64,000 nucleotides of DNA from Aquiflexum balticum DSM 16537 (lineage in GTDB: Bacteria > Bacteroidota > Bacteroidia > Cytophagales > Cyclobacteriaceae), in NCBI RefSeq assembly GCF_900176595.1, contig NZ_LT838813.1, positions 2,060,001 to 2,124,000 on the forward strand, written 5' to 3'. The position numbers and the translations under genes are program-made. Numbering within the stretch: the first letter of the stretch is position 1; each line of letters opens with the position of its first letter. A model generated the notes under the pieces. It saw nothing but the letters and a program-made list of their open reading frames with translations. It did no database searches and was not told the DNA's origin. Of the stretch, positions 28,982 through 38,823 are shown piece after piece.

Positions 28982-29435
28982 AAGTAGATACTGAATCTGT
29001 TTTTTAGGATTGAGGGCTTTAAGTTTGTACATGCCGGTTTAAAAATACAATTCGTTGAATTACAATAAATTGGTTATTTATTCAGGTTCTTGGTAAATTG
29101 AGCCAGAGACGGTCTGGTATTATTCCCGTTTAAAAAAAACATTGTTGAAACTTCAAAAAACCAACAATTTTATTTGTAAAAGTCAGCCGGGGTTTTGACC
29201 TTACAGCGTTGAAAATTAAAATTTTTAAACACCGATTTATAAGCCCTTTATAAGATGGGATTCTGATTTCAGAATTCCATTTTTTATTTGAATATGAAAT
29301 CATTCGGTAAATGGGGAAAGAAAGAGATCTGGAATGGATTCCTGCAGTATTCCTTTTGCCCGGGTAAGTAAGGTCATCCTTTTTTCCTTTCATTTTTTGG
29401 AATATTGTTGCAGTTTTGCACAAACCTTTTCAAAT
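28982..29435. other. Spacer between guaA and the dihydroorotase homologue
   Basis: About 450 AT-rich bases. The frame of the next gene is open back to about 29334, but the extra residues do not look like a conserved N terminus. No tRNA, riboswitch or clear terminator is visible to me. Confidence 0.5.
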
Positions 29436-30677
29436 ATGGCTTTACTGCTTCGAGCGCTCAGGTTAATTGACTCTCAAAGGATAAATTCTCCCAAGAATTA
29501 TATTTATACAGGTAATGAAATCCTGGAAGAAAATGGAGATTCCGCATATTCCATCGAAGAAACCATTGACTGTTCTGATTTTTTTGCTTCTAAAGGATGG
29601 ATTGATCTGAGATGTATGACGGGAGAACCCGGGCAGGAGTATAAAGAATCCGTTGAAAGCCTTGGTGAAGTACTGGCGGTAAGCGGTTTTTCCAAAGCAG
29701 TAATACTTCCCAATACCCATCCTGCTATTCAAACCAAAAATGAGGTTCAGTTTTTAAAAACCAAGTCTGCCCATTGGTTTTCAGATTTGGTTATTCAAGC
29801 TGCTGCCACAAAAGACAATCATGGGGAAGATTTTACAGATATTCTTGATTTGCATCAGGAAGGTGTATTTGTATTTGGAGATGGCATCAGACCGATTTCC
29901 AATCCGGACAGGCTGATGAAAATATTACAGTATCTTCAGAAATTCAATGGAATTCTTTTTGACCAAACCTATGAACCGCTGCTTGCCCTTTTTGGGCAGA
30001 TGCATGAAGGGCTTACTTCTACGAAGATAGGTATGAAAGGAATTCCCAACGTAGCTGAAGATATCGCTATCCATAAAAACCTTGAAATTTTACGATATTC
30101 GGGTGGTCGTCTTCATTTTCAGACTATCAGTACCAAAGGTGCAGTAGAAGAAATAAGACAAGCCAAAAAAGAAGGATTAAAGGTAACTGCAGATGTGTCT
30201 TTATATCAGTTGATATTCTCGGATGAAGACCTGACCGGCTTTGATACCAATTTTAAGGTTTTACCGCCTTTTAGGGGTAAAGAAGACAGGGAGGCATTGA
30301 TTGAGGGGTTGAAGGATGGAACTATTGATGCCATCGTCTCTAATCATCAGCCTCAGGATGCTGATGCCAAACAAATGGAATTTGATTTGGCTTCTTTTGG
30401 GATGATCGGTTTACAGACTTTTCTACCTGCTTTGTTGAAGCTGTCAGGCGAAATATCTTGGCCTCTGCTGATAAGCAAAATTACCGAAGGACCTGCGGGG
30501 GTTTTGAATCAGTCTTCAGACACTTTGGAAACGATGACCATTTTTTCAACCGAAGAAGACTGGGTTTTTGATAAATATTCCAATAAATCCCTGTCTACAA
30601 ATTCTCCTTGGTTCAAAAGCCAATTGAAAGGAAAAGTAAAATATGTGATCAACAAAAATAAGTTTGTCAAAATCTAA
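29436..30677 (+). CDS. Dihydroorotase homologue lacking metal ligands (probably not catalytic)
   Basis: A 413-residue amidohydrolase-fold protein that aligns along its length with type I dihydroorotases (NTHPAIQTKNEV, KDGTIDAIVSNHQP, FGMIGLQTFLPALL). The key residues are missing. The DxHxHxREPG motif reads D57-L-R-C-M-T-G-EPG (Arg59 and Met61 for the two His, Gly63 for Arg). The TPHH motif reads S255-L-Y-Q, and the catalytic Asp of TDHAPH is Asn303. It is therefore probably an inactive homologue like the Pseudomonas PyrC-prime protein that supports aspartate carbamoyltransferase. I chose the ATG at 29436 (MALLLRALRLID). It is followed directly by two DUF4199 genes. Confidence 0.88.
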   Translation: MALLLRALRLIDSQRINSPKNYIYTGNEILEENGDSAYSIEETIDCSDFFASKGWIDLRCMTGEPGQEYKESVESLGEVLAVSGFSKAVILPNTHPAIQTKNEVQFLKTKSAHWFSDLVIQAAATKDNHGEDFTDILDLHQEGVFVFGDGIRPISNPDRLMKILQYLQKFNGILFDQTYEPLLALFGQMHEGLTSTKIGMKGIPNVAEDIAIHKNLEILRYSGGRLHFQTISTKGAVEEIRQAKKEGLKVTADVSLYQLIFSDEDLTGFDTNFKVLPPFRGKEDREALIEGLKDGTIDAIVSNHQPQDADAKQMEFDLASFGMIGLQTFLPALLKLSGEISWPLLISKITEGPAGVLNQSSDTLETMTIFSTEEDWVFDKYSNKSLSTNSPWFKSQLKGKVKYVINKNKFVKI

Positions 30678-31190
30678 ATGAACAGGTACTTAGATTCAAC
30701 CTACCGTTTTGGCCTGATTGGAGGAGTATTCTGCGTCATTGCTTTTTTGTTGTTCCAATGGCTGGGGTATGACCCTTCTAATCTTAGCATGTTGTTTGGC
30801 GTTGTTCTGATTCCCATATTTTTGTTTTTAGGGATCAGATTTTTCAAGAAGGATGTCAATCAAGGAGAGTTGGGTTTTTCCCAAGGGATGCTAATCGGAT
30901 TTTTGATTTACACTATGATCGGGGTAATTTCGGGATTGGGTATCTGGTTTATTCTTTTGATTAGCCCGGAATTGTTTGCTGAGCTGAAATCTCTGAAGAT
31001 TGAAGTTTTGGACAGTAATAAAGAGATGATCATTTCCCAACTCAATGAAGAGTCCTTCGATACCACCTACAAACAGATTTTGGGAATGACCGAATGGGAT
31101 ATTGCACTCAATGATTTTATTTGGAAAATTCTTCCAGGACTGTTTTTTACAATCATATTTTCAATAATTTTAAGGAAAACTAAATTTTAA
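30678..31190 (+). CDS. DUF4199 membrane protein
   Basis: A 170-residue protein with four hydrophobic segments, at about residues 11-28, 35-53, 72-94 and 147-163. The loop between the third and fourth carries the SQLNEESFDTTYKQILGMTEWDIALNDFIWKILPG pattern seen in DUF4199 proteins of Bacteroidota. The function is unknown. The ATG directly follows the stop of the dihydroorotase homologue, and a second DUF4199 gene follows after 5 bases. Confidence 0.8.
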   Translation: MNRYLDSTYRFGLIGGVFCVIAFLLFQWLGYDPSNLSMLFGVVLIPIFLFLGIRFFKKDVNQGELGFSQGMLIGFLIYTMIGVISGLGIWFILLISPELFAELKSLKIEVLDSNKEMIISQLNEESFDTTYKQILGMTEWDIALNDFIWKILPGLFFTIIFSIILRKTKF

Positions 31191-31195
31191 ACAAT

Positions 31196-31741
31196 ATGGA
31201 AAATCAGGAAACACCATTTAAAGCAGGATTAAATGCCGGGGTTATTCTAGGTATCGTGTCTGTAGTACTCACATTTGTTGTTTATTTCATCAGCCCAATA
31301 ACTCTTGCCTCAGGTACGTTTGGAATTGGTATGCTGGTTGTATTTATCGGGATATTGATTTATCTGGGGATACAGTACAGAAAATCAATTGGGGGATTTA
31401 TGGAATTCGGACCAGCTTTTAATTTCTCATTCATTGCCATGGTTGTAGCGGGTATTATTTCTCAAATTGGCACTGCCTTGTTGTATAATGTTGTTGACCC
31501 GTCACTTCCAGGAGTTCTTGTTGAACAGACGCTTGAAAACACAATGGAAATGATGGAAAAATTTGGAGCAGCTGACAGTATGTCAACTCAACAGATTGAT
31601 GAAATGAGAGAGGGTTTATCTGCAAATTATACCTTGATGGGTCAAATAAAGGCTTTTGGTATTGCTCTGATTATTTATGCTGTTCTTTCATTGATTTTAG
31701 GTGCCATAATAAAGAAGAGAGATAAGTCTTTGGACTATTAA
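31196..31741 (+). CDS. DUF4199 domain-containing membrane protein
   Basis: A 181-residue protein with four membrane segments. It has the family-typical start (ETPFKAGLNAGVILGIVSVV), the GGFMEFGPAFNFSFIAMVVAGIIS helix region and a long amphipathic helix (ENTMEMMEKFGAADSMSTQQIDEM) before the last segment. It is a distant paralogue of the gene before it. Function unknown; DUF4199 genes often sit beside glycosyltransferase genes in Bacteroidota, as here, with the next one starting 6 bases later. Confidence 0.88.
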   Translation: MENQETPFKAGLNAGVILGIVSVVLTFVVYFISPITLASGTFGIGMLVVFIGILIYLGIQYRKSIGGFMEFGPAFNFSFIAMVVAGIISQIGTALLYNVVDPSLPGVLVEQTLENTMEMMEKFGAADSMSTQQIDEMREGLSANYTLMGQIKAFGIALIIYAVLSLILGAIIKKRDKSLDY

Positions 31742-31747
31742 GTTAAA

Positions 31748-32710
31748 ATGATTCAAATTTCTGTCATTATTCCAGTATTTAACGAGGAAGAATCCCTTCC
31801 TGAATTACACAATTGGATCTGCCGTATCATGGAAGGACATGGCTTTTCTTATGAAATTATTTTTATAAATGATGGCAGTAATGACAATTCCTGGAAAGAA
31901 ATCCAAAAACTGGCAAGTCTGAACAACAATGTAAAGGCAGTCAGCTTTACCAGAAATTATGGCAAATCGGCCGCCTTGGATATGGGATTCAGCAAAGCTC
32001 AGGGGCAGGTAGTGATTACCATGGATGCTGATCTGCAGGATAGTCCGGACGAAATACCGGAATTATATGAAATGATTACTGGGGATGGATACGAGGTGGT
32101 TTCGGGCTGGAAAAAGAAAAGACATGATCCCATCACGAAGACCATTCCCTCCAGATTTTTCAACTGGATCACCAGAATCATATCAGGGATCAGGTTACAT
32201 GATTTCAATTGTGGGCTCAAGGCTTATCAAAAGAGGGTTGTAAAAAATATTCATATTTACGGGGAGATGCACCGTTATATCCCTTTGATAGCCAAGTGGA
32301 ACGGTTTCACCAAAATCGGGGAGAAGGTGGTAGCGCATCGGCCCAGAAAATATGGAGAGACTAAATTTGGAATTGAAAGATTTCTGAACGGTTTTCTTGA
32401 CCTGATTTCTGTTTCGTTTGTCAATCGCTACAAAAAAAGACCGATGCATTTTTTCGGGACATTGGGTTCGGTTTCCTTTTTGGCCGGTTTCTTTATCACT
32501 TCATGGCTGATTTTCCAGAAAATCTATGGTCTCTATCAAGGAAAGGCAGTGCGGGAAATCACAGCCCAGCCTTTGTTTTTCCTTGCATTGGTCGCATTGA
32601 TAGTTGGTGTTCAATTGTTTTTAACCGGGTTTTTGGCAGAGATGATGACTTCCACCAGCAGTAGAAAATCCGATTATAATATTGAAGAGGAATTGAACTT
32701 TCGCAATTGA
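31748..32710 (+). CDS. Glycosyltransferase family 2 with two C-terminal membrane segments (GtrB/DPM-like)
   Basis: A 320-residue enzyme. The GT-A domain (residues 1-225) has ISVIIPVFNEEESL, FINDGSNDNSW and the metal-binding DADLQD. Two membrane helices follow at about 235-257 and 275-300. This layout matches polyprenyl-phosphate glycosyltransferases, which load a sugar onto undecaprenyl or dolichyl phosphate at the inner membrane. The acceptor is inferred from the layout. The next glycosyltransferase begins on the last base of its stop codon. Confidence 0.92.
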   Translation: MIQISVIIPVFNEEESLPELHNWICRIMEGHGFSYEIIFINDGSNDNSWKEIQKLASLNNNVKAVSFTRNYGKSAALDMGFSKAQGQVVITMDADLQDSPDEIPELYEMITGDGYEVVSGWKKKRHDPITKTIPSRFFNWITRIISGIRLHDFNCGLKAYQKRVVKNIHIYGEMHRYIPLIAKWNGFTKIGEKVVAHRPRKYGETKFGIERFLNGFLDLISVSFVNRYKKRPMHFFGTLGSVSFLAGFFITSWLIFQKIYGLYQGKAVREITAQPLFFLALVALIVGVQLFLTGFLAEMMTSTSSRKSDYNIEEELNFRN

Positions 32711-33681
32711 TGTTTTTCTCGGTCATTATACCGGTTTATAACCGGCGCATTGAAATCAAGGAATTGCTTGAAAGTCTCTTAAGGCAGGATTATGCGGACT
32801 TTGAAGTAATCATTGTGGAAGATGGTTCTGATTTTACCTGTAAGGATATATATGATTTCTTCAAAGATAAAATCCAGATCAGTTATCATTTCATCGAAAA
32901 TATAGGTCAGGGATTCGCCAGGAATTTTGGGATGAAAAAAGCTGCAGGGGATTATTTTGTCATGTTCGACTCGGACTGTATTATTCCGCCCCATTATTTT
33001 ACGGTTCTGGCAAAAGCGCTCAAAGAGAGAAAGCTTGATGCCCATGGGGGACCTGATGCAGCAGAGGAAAGCTTTTCTGCCTTCCAAAAAGCCATCAATT
33101 ATAGCATGACCTCTTTTTTGACAACAGGGGGTATCAGAGGTAAAATGAAAGATCCTGCTAAATATGAAGCTAGAGGGTACAATATGGGGCTTTCCAAAAG
33201 AGCTTTTGAAGCTTCAGAAGGATTTGTGGATCCAAATAGCGGGGAGGATATTGAATTGAGTATTAGATTAAAAAAACTTGGGTTCAATCTTGAATTGGTG
33301 GAAGAAGCTTTTGTTTACCACAAGAGGAAAAACACACTCTTGAGTTTTTTCAAGCAGAGCTTTTCTTTTGGCAGCAATCGAATCAATGTGAGCAGATTTC
33401 ATCCTGAGGCTGTGAAATTGGTTCATATTTTACCAGCCATTTTTCTTTTGGGTTGGCTGCATGGATTGGTATTTTTGCTTTTGGCATCTTCGGTTTTCTT
33501 GATATTCCTTATAGGGTATTCAGCCTGGTTGATTTTGGTTTTTATCGATTCCGGTTTCAGAAACAGCTCAATTTGGGTAGGACTTATTTCAATGATCACC
33601 TCTTTTGGTCAATTGAGTTTTTACGGGGCCGGTTTGATTTTCGGGTTTATGAACAAACTGGCAACAGAGGGGTTAGAATGA
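32710..33681 (+). CDS. Glycosyltransferase family 2, membrane-associated
   Basis: A 323-residue GT2 enzyme starting MFFSVIIPVYNRR, with VEDGSD, the DSD metal motif (MFDSDCIIPP) and a PNSGEDIELSIRLKKLGF acceptor-side motif. Three hydrophobic segments lie in the C-terminal 90 residues. I use the ATG at 32710, which overlaps the previous stop by 1 base; a TTG one codon earlier is also in frame. With its neighbours it may build a surface glycan or glycolipid. The donor and acceptor are unknown. Confidence 0.9.
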   Translation: MFFSVIIPVYNRRIEIKELLESLLRQDYADFEVIIVEDGSDFTCKDIYDFFKDKIQISYHFIENIGQGFARNFGMKKAAGDYFVMFDSDCIIPPHYFTVLAKALKERKLDAHGGPDAAEESFSAFQKAINYSMTSFLTTGGIRGKMKDPAKYEARGYNMGLSKRAFEASEGFVDPNSGEDIELSIRLKKLGFNLELVEEAFVYHKRKNTLLSFFKQSFSFGSNRINVSRFHPEAVKLVHILPAIFLLGWLHGLVFLLLASSVFLIFLIGYSAWLILVFIDSGFRNSSIWVGLISMITSFGQLSFYGAGLIFGFMNKLATEGLE

Positions 33682-33683
33682 TT

Positions 33684-34448
33684 TTATTTCCCTTTTCCAC
33701 AATAAAAAATCACTTCATTCTCAGGGAGTGCATGCTTGGCTATCAGACTATTAGGGAGGTTTTTAACAAAAAGGTTTTCATTTACCTTCAGTCCTGAACG
33801 GCTGAGTCTTTTGGCATAATCTTTCCCGTATTTTCTTACATGGTCTCTTTGACCGAATAATTTTTCTCTTTCTACAGGGTCTGTCACGGTTTTGTCTTCA
33901 AAGGTTTGTTCCAGATCGTAAACCGGAGATTGGATGATTCCCCATCCATCTTTTTTCAGGACCCTATTGATTTCACTGCAAGCCAAAATATCATCCTCTA
34001 CATGTTCCAGGACATGGTTGCAAAATACCACGTCAAAGGTATTTTCCTCAAAAGGAATCTGATGCACATCCATTTTCACTTTGGCCAAAGGTGATTCCAG
34101 GTCAGCAGTGATGTATTCCAGGTTGGGTAAGGCTTCCATGCGGTCAATGAAACATAATTCCGGTGCGATATGCAGCACCTTGAGTTTGGAAGTAAAGAAG
34201 TTTGTTTCTTTATCAAGGAAAAGCCACATCAACCTATGCCGTTCCAGCGCAAGGCAATTGGGACAAAGGGCATTTTCCCTTGCTTTTCTTCCATAAGGCA
34301 GGAATTTTCTGAAAGAGTGATCACATACATTGCAGTTGACTGAATTTCCTTTGTAAAAAATGGCGACAATTCTGAGAAAAAAGTGCGAAACCAATTGTAA
34401 ATATTTTCTTGGGATATATCGGATGATTAAGCTGATTAAAGACTTCAT
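33684..34448 (-). CDS. SAM-dependent methyltransferase with zinc-ribbon-like N terminus
   Basis: A 254-residue protein. Residues about 30-65 hold two CxxC pairs (CNVC and CPNC), likely a zinc ribbon. The class I methyltransferase core follows with VLHIAPE, ITADLES and [14 protein letters not shown], and [17 protein letters not shown] used the ATG at 34448; an in-frame TTG lies 21 bases upstream. It is convergent with the glycosyltransferase operon, 2 bases apart. It may methylate a glycan or lipid made by that operon, but this is a guess from location. Confidence 0.88.
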   Translation of the reverse strand: MKSLISLIIRYIPRKYLQLVSHFFLRIVAIFYKGNSVNCNVCDHSFRKFLPYGRKARENALCPNCLALERHRLMWLFLDKETNFFTSKLKVLHIAPELCFIDRMEALPNLEYITADLESPLAKVKMDVHQIPFEENTFDVVFCNHVLEHVEDDILACSEINRVLKKDGWGIIQSPVYDLEQTFEDKTVTDPVEREKLFGQRDHVRKYGKDYAKRLSRSGLKVNENLFVKNLPNSLIAKHALPENEVIFYCGKGK

Positions 34449-34651
34449 GTAATAGGTTTTGAAAATCAAACAAGTAAATGTTTACTCTTAACAGGGGTGC
34501 AAGTTATTAAATGATAACCAAACCCATCATATGCCTTAAATCTTAATTTCCCTTATTTTGCAAATTACTTTAATGGTGTTAAAACTTTCTTATTGGGTTC
34601 AATGCCAAGTCTATAAGTTGTATTATTGTATTTACACAATTAGTATAGATC

Positions 34652-35995
34652 ATGCAGAAAAAACCCATATATATCGGAATAGCCATTGTTTTGTCCCTGC
34701 TTGCAATTTTCTATTTTTTCTCACGGGGAGGTGTTGAAGAGGGGTTCGAAATCATGGCCAAGGTCAATCAAGGTGATTTCAGGGTAGAAATTACCACTTC
34801 AGGGGAATTGCAGGCACTGAATTCCGTTGAGATTTTGGGTCCATCAGAGGCTAGGAGGTATAGGGTAGGGAATATAACTATTGAATCAATGGTAGATGAA
34901 GGCACTATTGTCAAGCAGGGTGATTTTATAGCTTCTCTGGATAGGACGGAACTTTTTGGAAGATTGGAAGACAGAAGGATTGACCTGGAACAAAACAAAG
35001 CCTTATATGAACAGACGCAGTTGGATACCTCTTTGGTATTGAGACAGGAAAGAGATAATCTGATCAACATGGAATATGAGGTAGGGGCTATGAAACTTAT
35101 CTTAGACCAATCTCAATATGAACCACCTGCCATAATCAAACAAAATGAGTACAATTACGAAAAGGCAAAAAGAGACCTAGAACAGGCAAAAGAAAGATAC
35201 AGGATAAAAACATTGCAAGAAAAAGCAAGAATGGTTGAGGTCTCTGCCAGGCTGCGTGAAGTACAATTGGAAGTGTCCCAAATTGAAGAGGTTCTAAAAA
35301 AATTTACTGTCACAGCTCCTCAAAACGGTATGGTAATCTATTATCAAGGTAGAGGAGGTAAAATCAAAGAAGGCTCTCAAATCAGTAGTTGGAATCCTGT
35401 CGTAGCGACATTGCCGGACCTGTCCTCCATGCAGAGTGTCACTTATGTCAACGAAGTAGATATAAGAAAAGTAAAATCAGGTCAAAAGGTCGAGCTGGGA
35501 CTCGATGCTTTTCCTGAAAGAAATTACACGGGAGAAGTATTAAAAGTTGCCAATGTAGGGCAGCAGCGTCCAAACTCTGATGCCAAAGTATTTGAAGTAA
35601 TTATCAAGGTGAATGAGAGTGATGCCTCCATGAGGCCATCCATGACCACTAGCAATACCATTATTATTGAAAAACTTGAGAATGTACTATATGTTCCCTT
35701 GGAGGCGATCAATGTCATGAACGATAGCGTCAATTATGTTTTTCTCGAAAATAAGAAAAAGCAGGAAGTCAAATTGGGATTGGCAAATGCGAATGATATA
35801 GTCATAGAAATGGGCTTAAGTGAAGGTCAGGAAGTTTATTTATCCACTCCCGCTTGGTCCGAAAACACATCCATAACTTTATTGGAAGAACTAAACGGTA
35901 AAAGAAATCCAGAATTGGATTTTTCAGTTCCCATTACTGATTCGGAGATTCAGACAATGAATACTTCGAAAAATGGCAGAATAAGAAATCAGTAA
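34652..35995 (+). CDS. HlyD/MacA-type periplasmic adaptor of an efflux system
   Basis: A 447-residue membrane-fusion protein with one N-terminal membrane anchor (about 6-24), a lipoyl/barrel half (VEITTSGELQAL), a long coiled-coil hairpin (residues about 100-215) and the second lipoyl half (VTAPQNGMVIYY), followed by the beta-barrel domain (VELGLDAFPERNYTGEV). It links an inner-membrane transporter to an outer-membrane channel. It is the first gene of an operon with a MacB-type permease and a TolC homologue; no ATPase gene is present. Confidence 0.92.
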   Translation: MQKKPIYIGIAIVLSLLAIFYFFSRGGVEEGFEIMAKVNQGDFRVEITTSGELQALNSVEILGPSEARRYRVGNITIESMVDEGTIVKQGDFIASLDRTELFGRLEDRRIDLEQNKALYEQTQLDTSLVLRQERDNLINMEYEVGAMKLILDQSQYEPPAIIKQNEYNYEKAKRDLEQAKERYRIKTLQEKARMVEVSARLREVQLEVSQIEEVLKKFTVTAPQNGMVIYYQGRGGKIKEGSQISSWNPVVATLPDLSSMQSVTYVNEVDIRKVKSGQKVELGLDAFPERNYTGEVLKVANVGQQRPNSDAKVFEVIIKVNESDASMRPSMTTSNTIIIEKLENVLYVPLEAINVMNDSVNYVFLENKKKQEVKLGLANANDIVIEMGLSEGQEVYLSTPAWSENTSITLLEELNGKRNPELDFSVPITDSEIQTMNTSKNGRIRNQ

Positions 35996-36012
35996 TTCTC
36001 TAAAGTATTTTT

Positions 36013-37332
36013 ATGTTTGACGAAAGATTGAAAGCCAATTTCCAAATCGCCTTGGATGCAGTAATTGCCAACAAGCTGAGGTCACTTTTGACGGCGCTTG
36101 GGATTATTTTTGGTGTGGCAGCAGTCATTGCCATGCTCGCCATCGGAAATGGTGCCCAACAGGAAATCCTCGAACAGATCCGCTTGGTAGGAGTCAATAA
36201 TATTGTAATTGAGCCGGTTTTTGAACAGATAGAACAAACCTTGGGGGAAGAGACTGACCTTGAAGTCGAAAGAGGGAAATTCAGTCCGGGATTAAGGCTT
36301 TCGGATGTAGATGCGATTGCAGAAATGATTCCGGGGGTTAGAAATATCAGCCCAGAGATAATTCTGGAAACATTTTTGGTCAAAAGCGGAATCAGGCGTT
36401 CTGCAAAACTTGTAGGAATTACTCCGGCCTATTTTGAAGTATTGGATTTTCATCTGAGAGAAGGAAAAATGTTCAGCCCCGGCAATCTGATCAATGGTGA
36501 TCCTGTGTGCATTATTGGAAGATCTGTACAATCGAAATTCTTTGCCAAAGAGAGCCCCATAGGTAAAAAAATCAAAAGCGGAAATCAGTGGTTGGAGGTA
36601 ATCGGAGTGATGGAAGAGAGGTTGATTTCAGAACAGAGCATATCCAAATTGGGTATCCGGGATTTTAATATGGATGTATATATCCCCATTCAATCCATGT
36701 TGATCCGATTTAAAAACAGAGATTTGGTGACTGGATATAGTATCATGAATGAGGATCCCAGCAATACTTTATCTCAGAATTATCATCAGATAGACAAGAT
36801 TGTTGTTCAAGTGGAAGAAAGTGAATCGCTCAATCCAACCGCAGAGGTTATTGCCAAATTGCTTGAAAGAAGACATAATCAGGTGGTGGACTTTGAAATA
36901 ACAATTCCAGAGTTATTGTTAAAGCAGCAGCAGCGCACCCAAAATATTTTTAACCTTGTGTTGGGAGCCATTGCAGGGATATCCCTTCTTGTGGGTGGAA
37001 TAGGTATCATGAATATCATGTTGGCCTCAGTGATGGAAAGAATAAAAGAAATTGGCCTAAGACTTTCGTTGGGCGCAAAAAAATCCGATATTGTCAATCA
37101 ATTTCTATTTGAAGCAGTCATGATCAGTGTGTCAGGAGGTATAATAGGTGTTTCTTTAGGGATTTTCCTTGCGTATTTGGTATCCATTCTTGGGGACTTC
37201 CCGACTATTGTCACTATATCTTCAATCGTGCTGTCATTTGGAGTTGCTGCTTCAGTCGGTCTTGTATTTGGAATAGCTCCGGCAAGGAAGGCAGCAAGTC
37301 AGGATCCTATAACTTCTTTAAGGTATGAGTAA
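36013..37332 (+). CDS. MacB-like ABC transporter permease
   Basis: A 439-residue protein with the MacB/FtsX layout: one N-terminal membrane helix (about 17-38, LLTALGIIFGVAAVIAML), a large periplasmic domain (40-310) and three C-terminal helices, with the sequence GGIGIMNIMLASVMERIKEIGLRLSLGA typical of the family. The ATPase domain found in true MacB is absent and no separate ATPase is encoded beside it. Its stop overlaps the start of the tolC-like gene by 8 bases. Confidence 0.92.
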   Translation: MFDERLKANFQIALDAVIANKLRSLLTALGIIFGVAAVIAMLAIGNGAQQEILEQIRLVGVNNIVIEPVFEQIEQTLGEETDLEVERGKFSPGLRLSDVDAIAEMIPGVRNISPEIILETFLVKSGIRRSAKLVGITPAYFEVLDFHLREGKMFSPGNLINGDPVCIIGRSVQSKFFAKESPIGKKIKSGNQWLEVIGVMEERLISEQSISKLGIRDFNMDVYIPIQSMLIRFKNRDLVTGYSIMNEDPSNTLSQNYHQIDKIVVQVEESESLNPTAEVIAKLLERRHNQVVDFEITIPELLLKQQQRTQNIFNLVLGAIAGISLLVGGIGIMNIMLASVMERIKEIGLRLSLGAKKSDIVNQFLFEAVMISVSGGIIGVSLGIFLAYLVSILGDFPTIVTISSIVLSFGVAASVGLVFGIAPARKAASQDPITSLRYE

Positions 37333-38806
37333 AAATTTATTTCGAAGCATATTATTTTGTTTCATGTTTGCATTGCCAAACTGGGGATTTTCCCAGGAAA
37401 ATCTTGTTTTTTCACTTCAGCAAATAGTGGAGAGAGCCAAATCCAGATCACCTGCTGCATTGAGAGCAGAGACTAGAAAGGAAAACAGGTATTGGAATTT
37501 TCGGTTCTATCAATCCAATTATAATCCACAACTGAGACTGAACGGGACCTTGCCCAGATTGTCACAAGCATTCAATAACGTGGTTCAGCCTGATGGCACG
37601 ATCGAATTCAGGGAGGTAAGCCAAAATTTCATGGACCTTGAATTGGGAGTTGTCCAATCAATTGCTGCCACCGGAGGTGTGTTGTCTGTCAATTCATCCA
37701 CAAACAGATTCGATAACTTTTTGGCACCCGCTGGTAGTCCCAGGACCCAATGGAGCGGTACACCTGTAAATGTCCGACTTAGCCAGCCCATATTTGCATT
37801 CAATCCCCTTAAATGGGATAAGAAAATCGAACCATTGGTTTACGAAGAAAGCAAAAGAGAATTTGTCGAAGAAATGGAGCAAATCAGTCAAACGGTTACC
37901 CAATTGTTCTTTGACGTTCTCATCTCCCAGATCAATTTTGAAATTGCAACTAAAAACCTCAAAAACACTCAGGAAATTCTTAAAATCGAACAGGGGAGGT
38001 ATAATATTGGGACAACCTATGAGGATAAATTATTACAGGTAGAACTTCAGGTACTTCAGGCCAGGCAGGATTTAGCGCAGGCAAGTTTGGATCTTGAAGC
38101 CAATTCACTCAGGCTTAAATCTTATGTGGGCATCAATGAATTGGCGGATTTAACTTTAGTGCCTCCCGGTGAGATCCCTGATTTTACTGTCAATGTCGAA
38201 GAGGCAATAGATTATGCATTTCAATATAGAGCAGAATCTCTGGGATTTGACAGAAGACTTTTGCAGGCAGAGTCAGGTGTGGCCAATGCAAGAGGACAAA
38301 GATTCAATGTTTTGATGAACGCCAGTTATGGACTCAACAATGCTGCGCTTACATGGGTTGATATTTTTTCAGATCCCAATAGGCAGGTTTTGTTTAATAT
38401 AGGATTCTCAGTTCCGATTTTGGACTGGGGGAGAAACAAAGCCCGTATGGGACAGGCCGAGGCAAACAAGCGGTTGGTGGAATACACAGTTGAGCAGGAT
38501 ATGATAAATTTTGAGCAGGAAATCTTTACCAAAGTCCGAAATTTTGATATGCTCAAAGACCGATTAGAGATTACGGATCTTGCAGATAAAGTGGCAGATA
38601 AAAGGTATGAAATTTCCCTTCGAAGGTATCAAAACGGAAATGTGACCATAACAGACCTCAATATCGCCCAACAGGAAAAAGATCAGAACAGAAGGGCTTA
38701 CATCCAATCATTGAGAGATTATTGGACTGCTTATTTCGAAATGAGGCAGTTGACTTTATATGATTTTGAAGTTGGTCAGTTATTGTATACTCCTGAAGCA
38801 CTTTAA
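37325..38806 (+). CDS. TolC-family outer-membrane efflux protein
   Basis: A 493-residue protein with a signal peptide (cleavage near GFSQ, residue 23) and two repeats of the OEP domain rich in long helices. It carries an NIGTTYEDKLLQVELQVLQARQDLAQA and YQNGNVTITDLNIAQQEKDQ pattern. It should form the trimeric outer-membrane channel for the adaptor and permease encoded upstream. It ends 17 bases from the convergent ribbon-helix-helix gene. Confidence 0.93.
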   Translation: MSKNLFRSILFCFMFALPNWGFSQENLVFSLQQIVERAKSRSPAALRAETRKENRYWNFRFYQSNYNPQLRLNGTLPRLSQAFNNVVQPDGTIEFREVSQNFMDLELGVVQSIAATGGVLSVNSSTNRFDNFLAPAGSPRTQWSGTPVNVRLSQPIFAFNPLKWDKKIEPLVYEESKREFVEEMEQISQTVTQLFFDVLISQINFEIATKNLKNTQEILKIEQGRYNIGTTYEDKLLQVELQVLQARQDLAQASLDLEANSLRLKSYVGINELADLTLVPPGEIPDFTVNVEEAIDYAFQYRAESLGFDRRLLQAESGVANARGQRFNVLMNASYGLNNAALTWVDIFSDPNRQVLFNIGFSVPILDWGRNKARMGQAEANKRLVEYTVEQDMINFEQEIFTKVRNFDMLKDRLEITDLADKVADKRYEISLRRYQNGNVTITDLNIAQQEKDQNRRAYIQSLRDYWTAYFEMRQLTLYDFEVGQLLYTPEAL

Positions 38807-38823
38807 GGAACATTATCCTTTCT

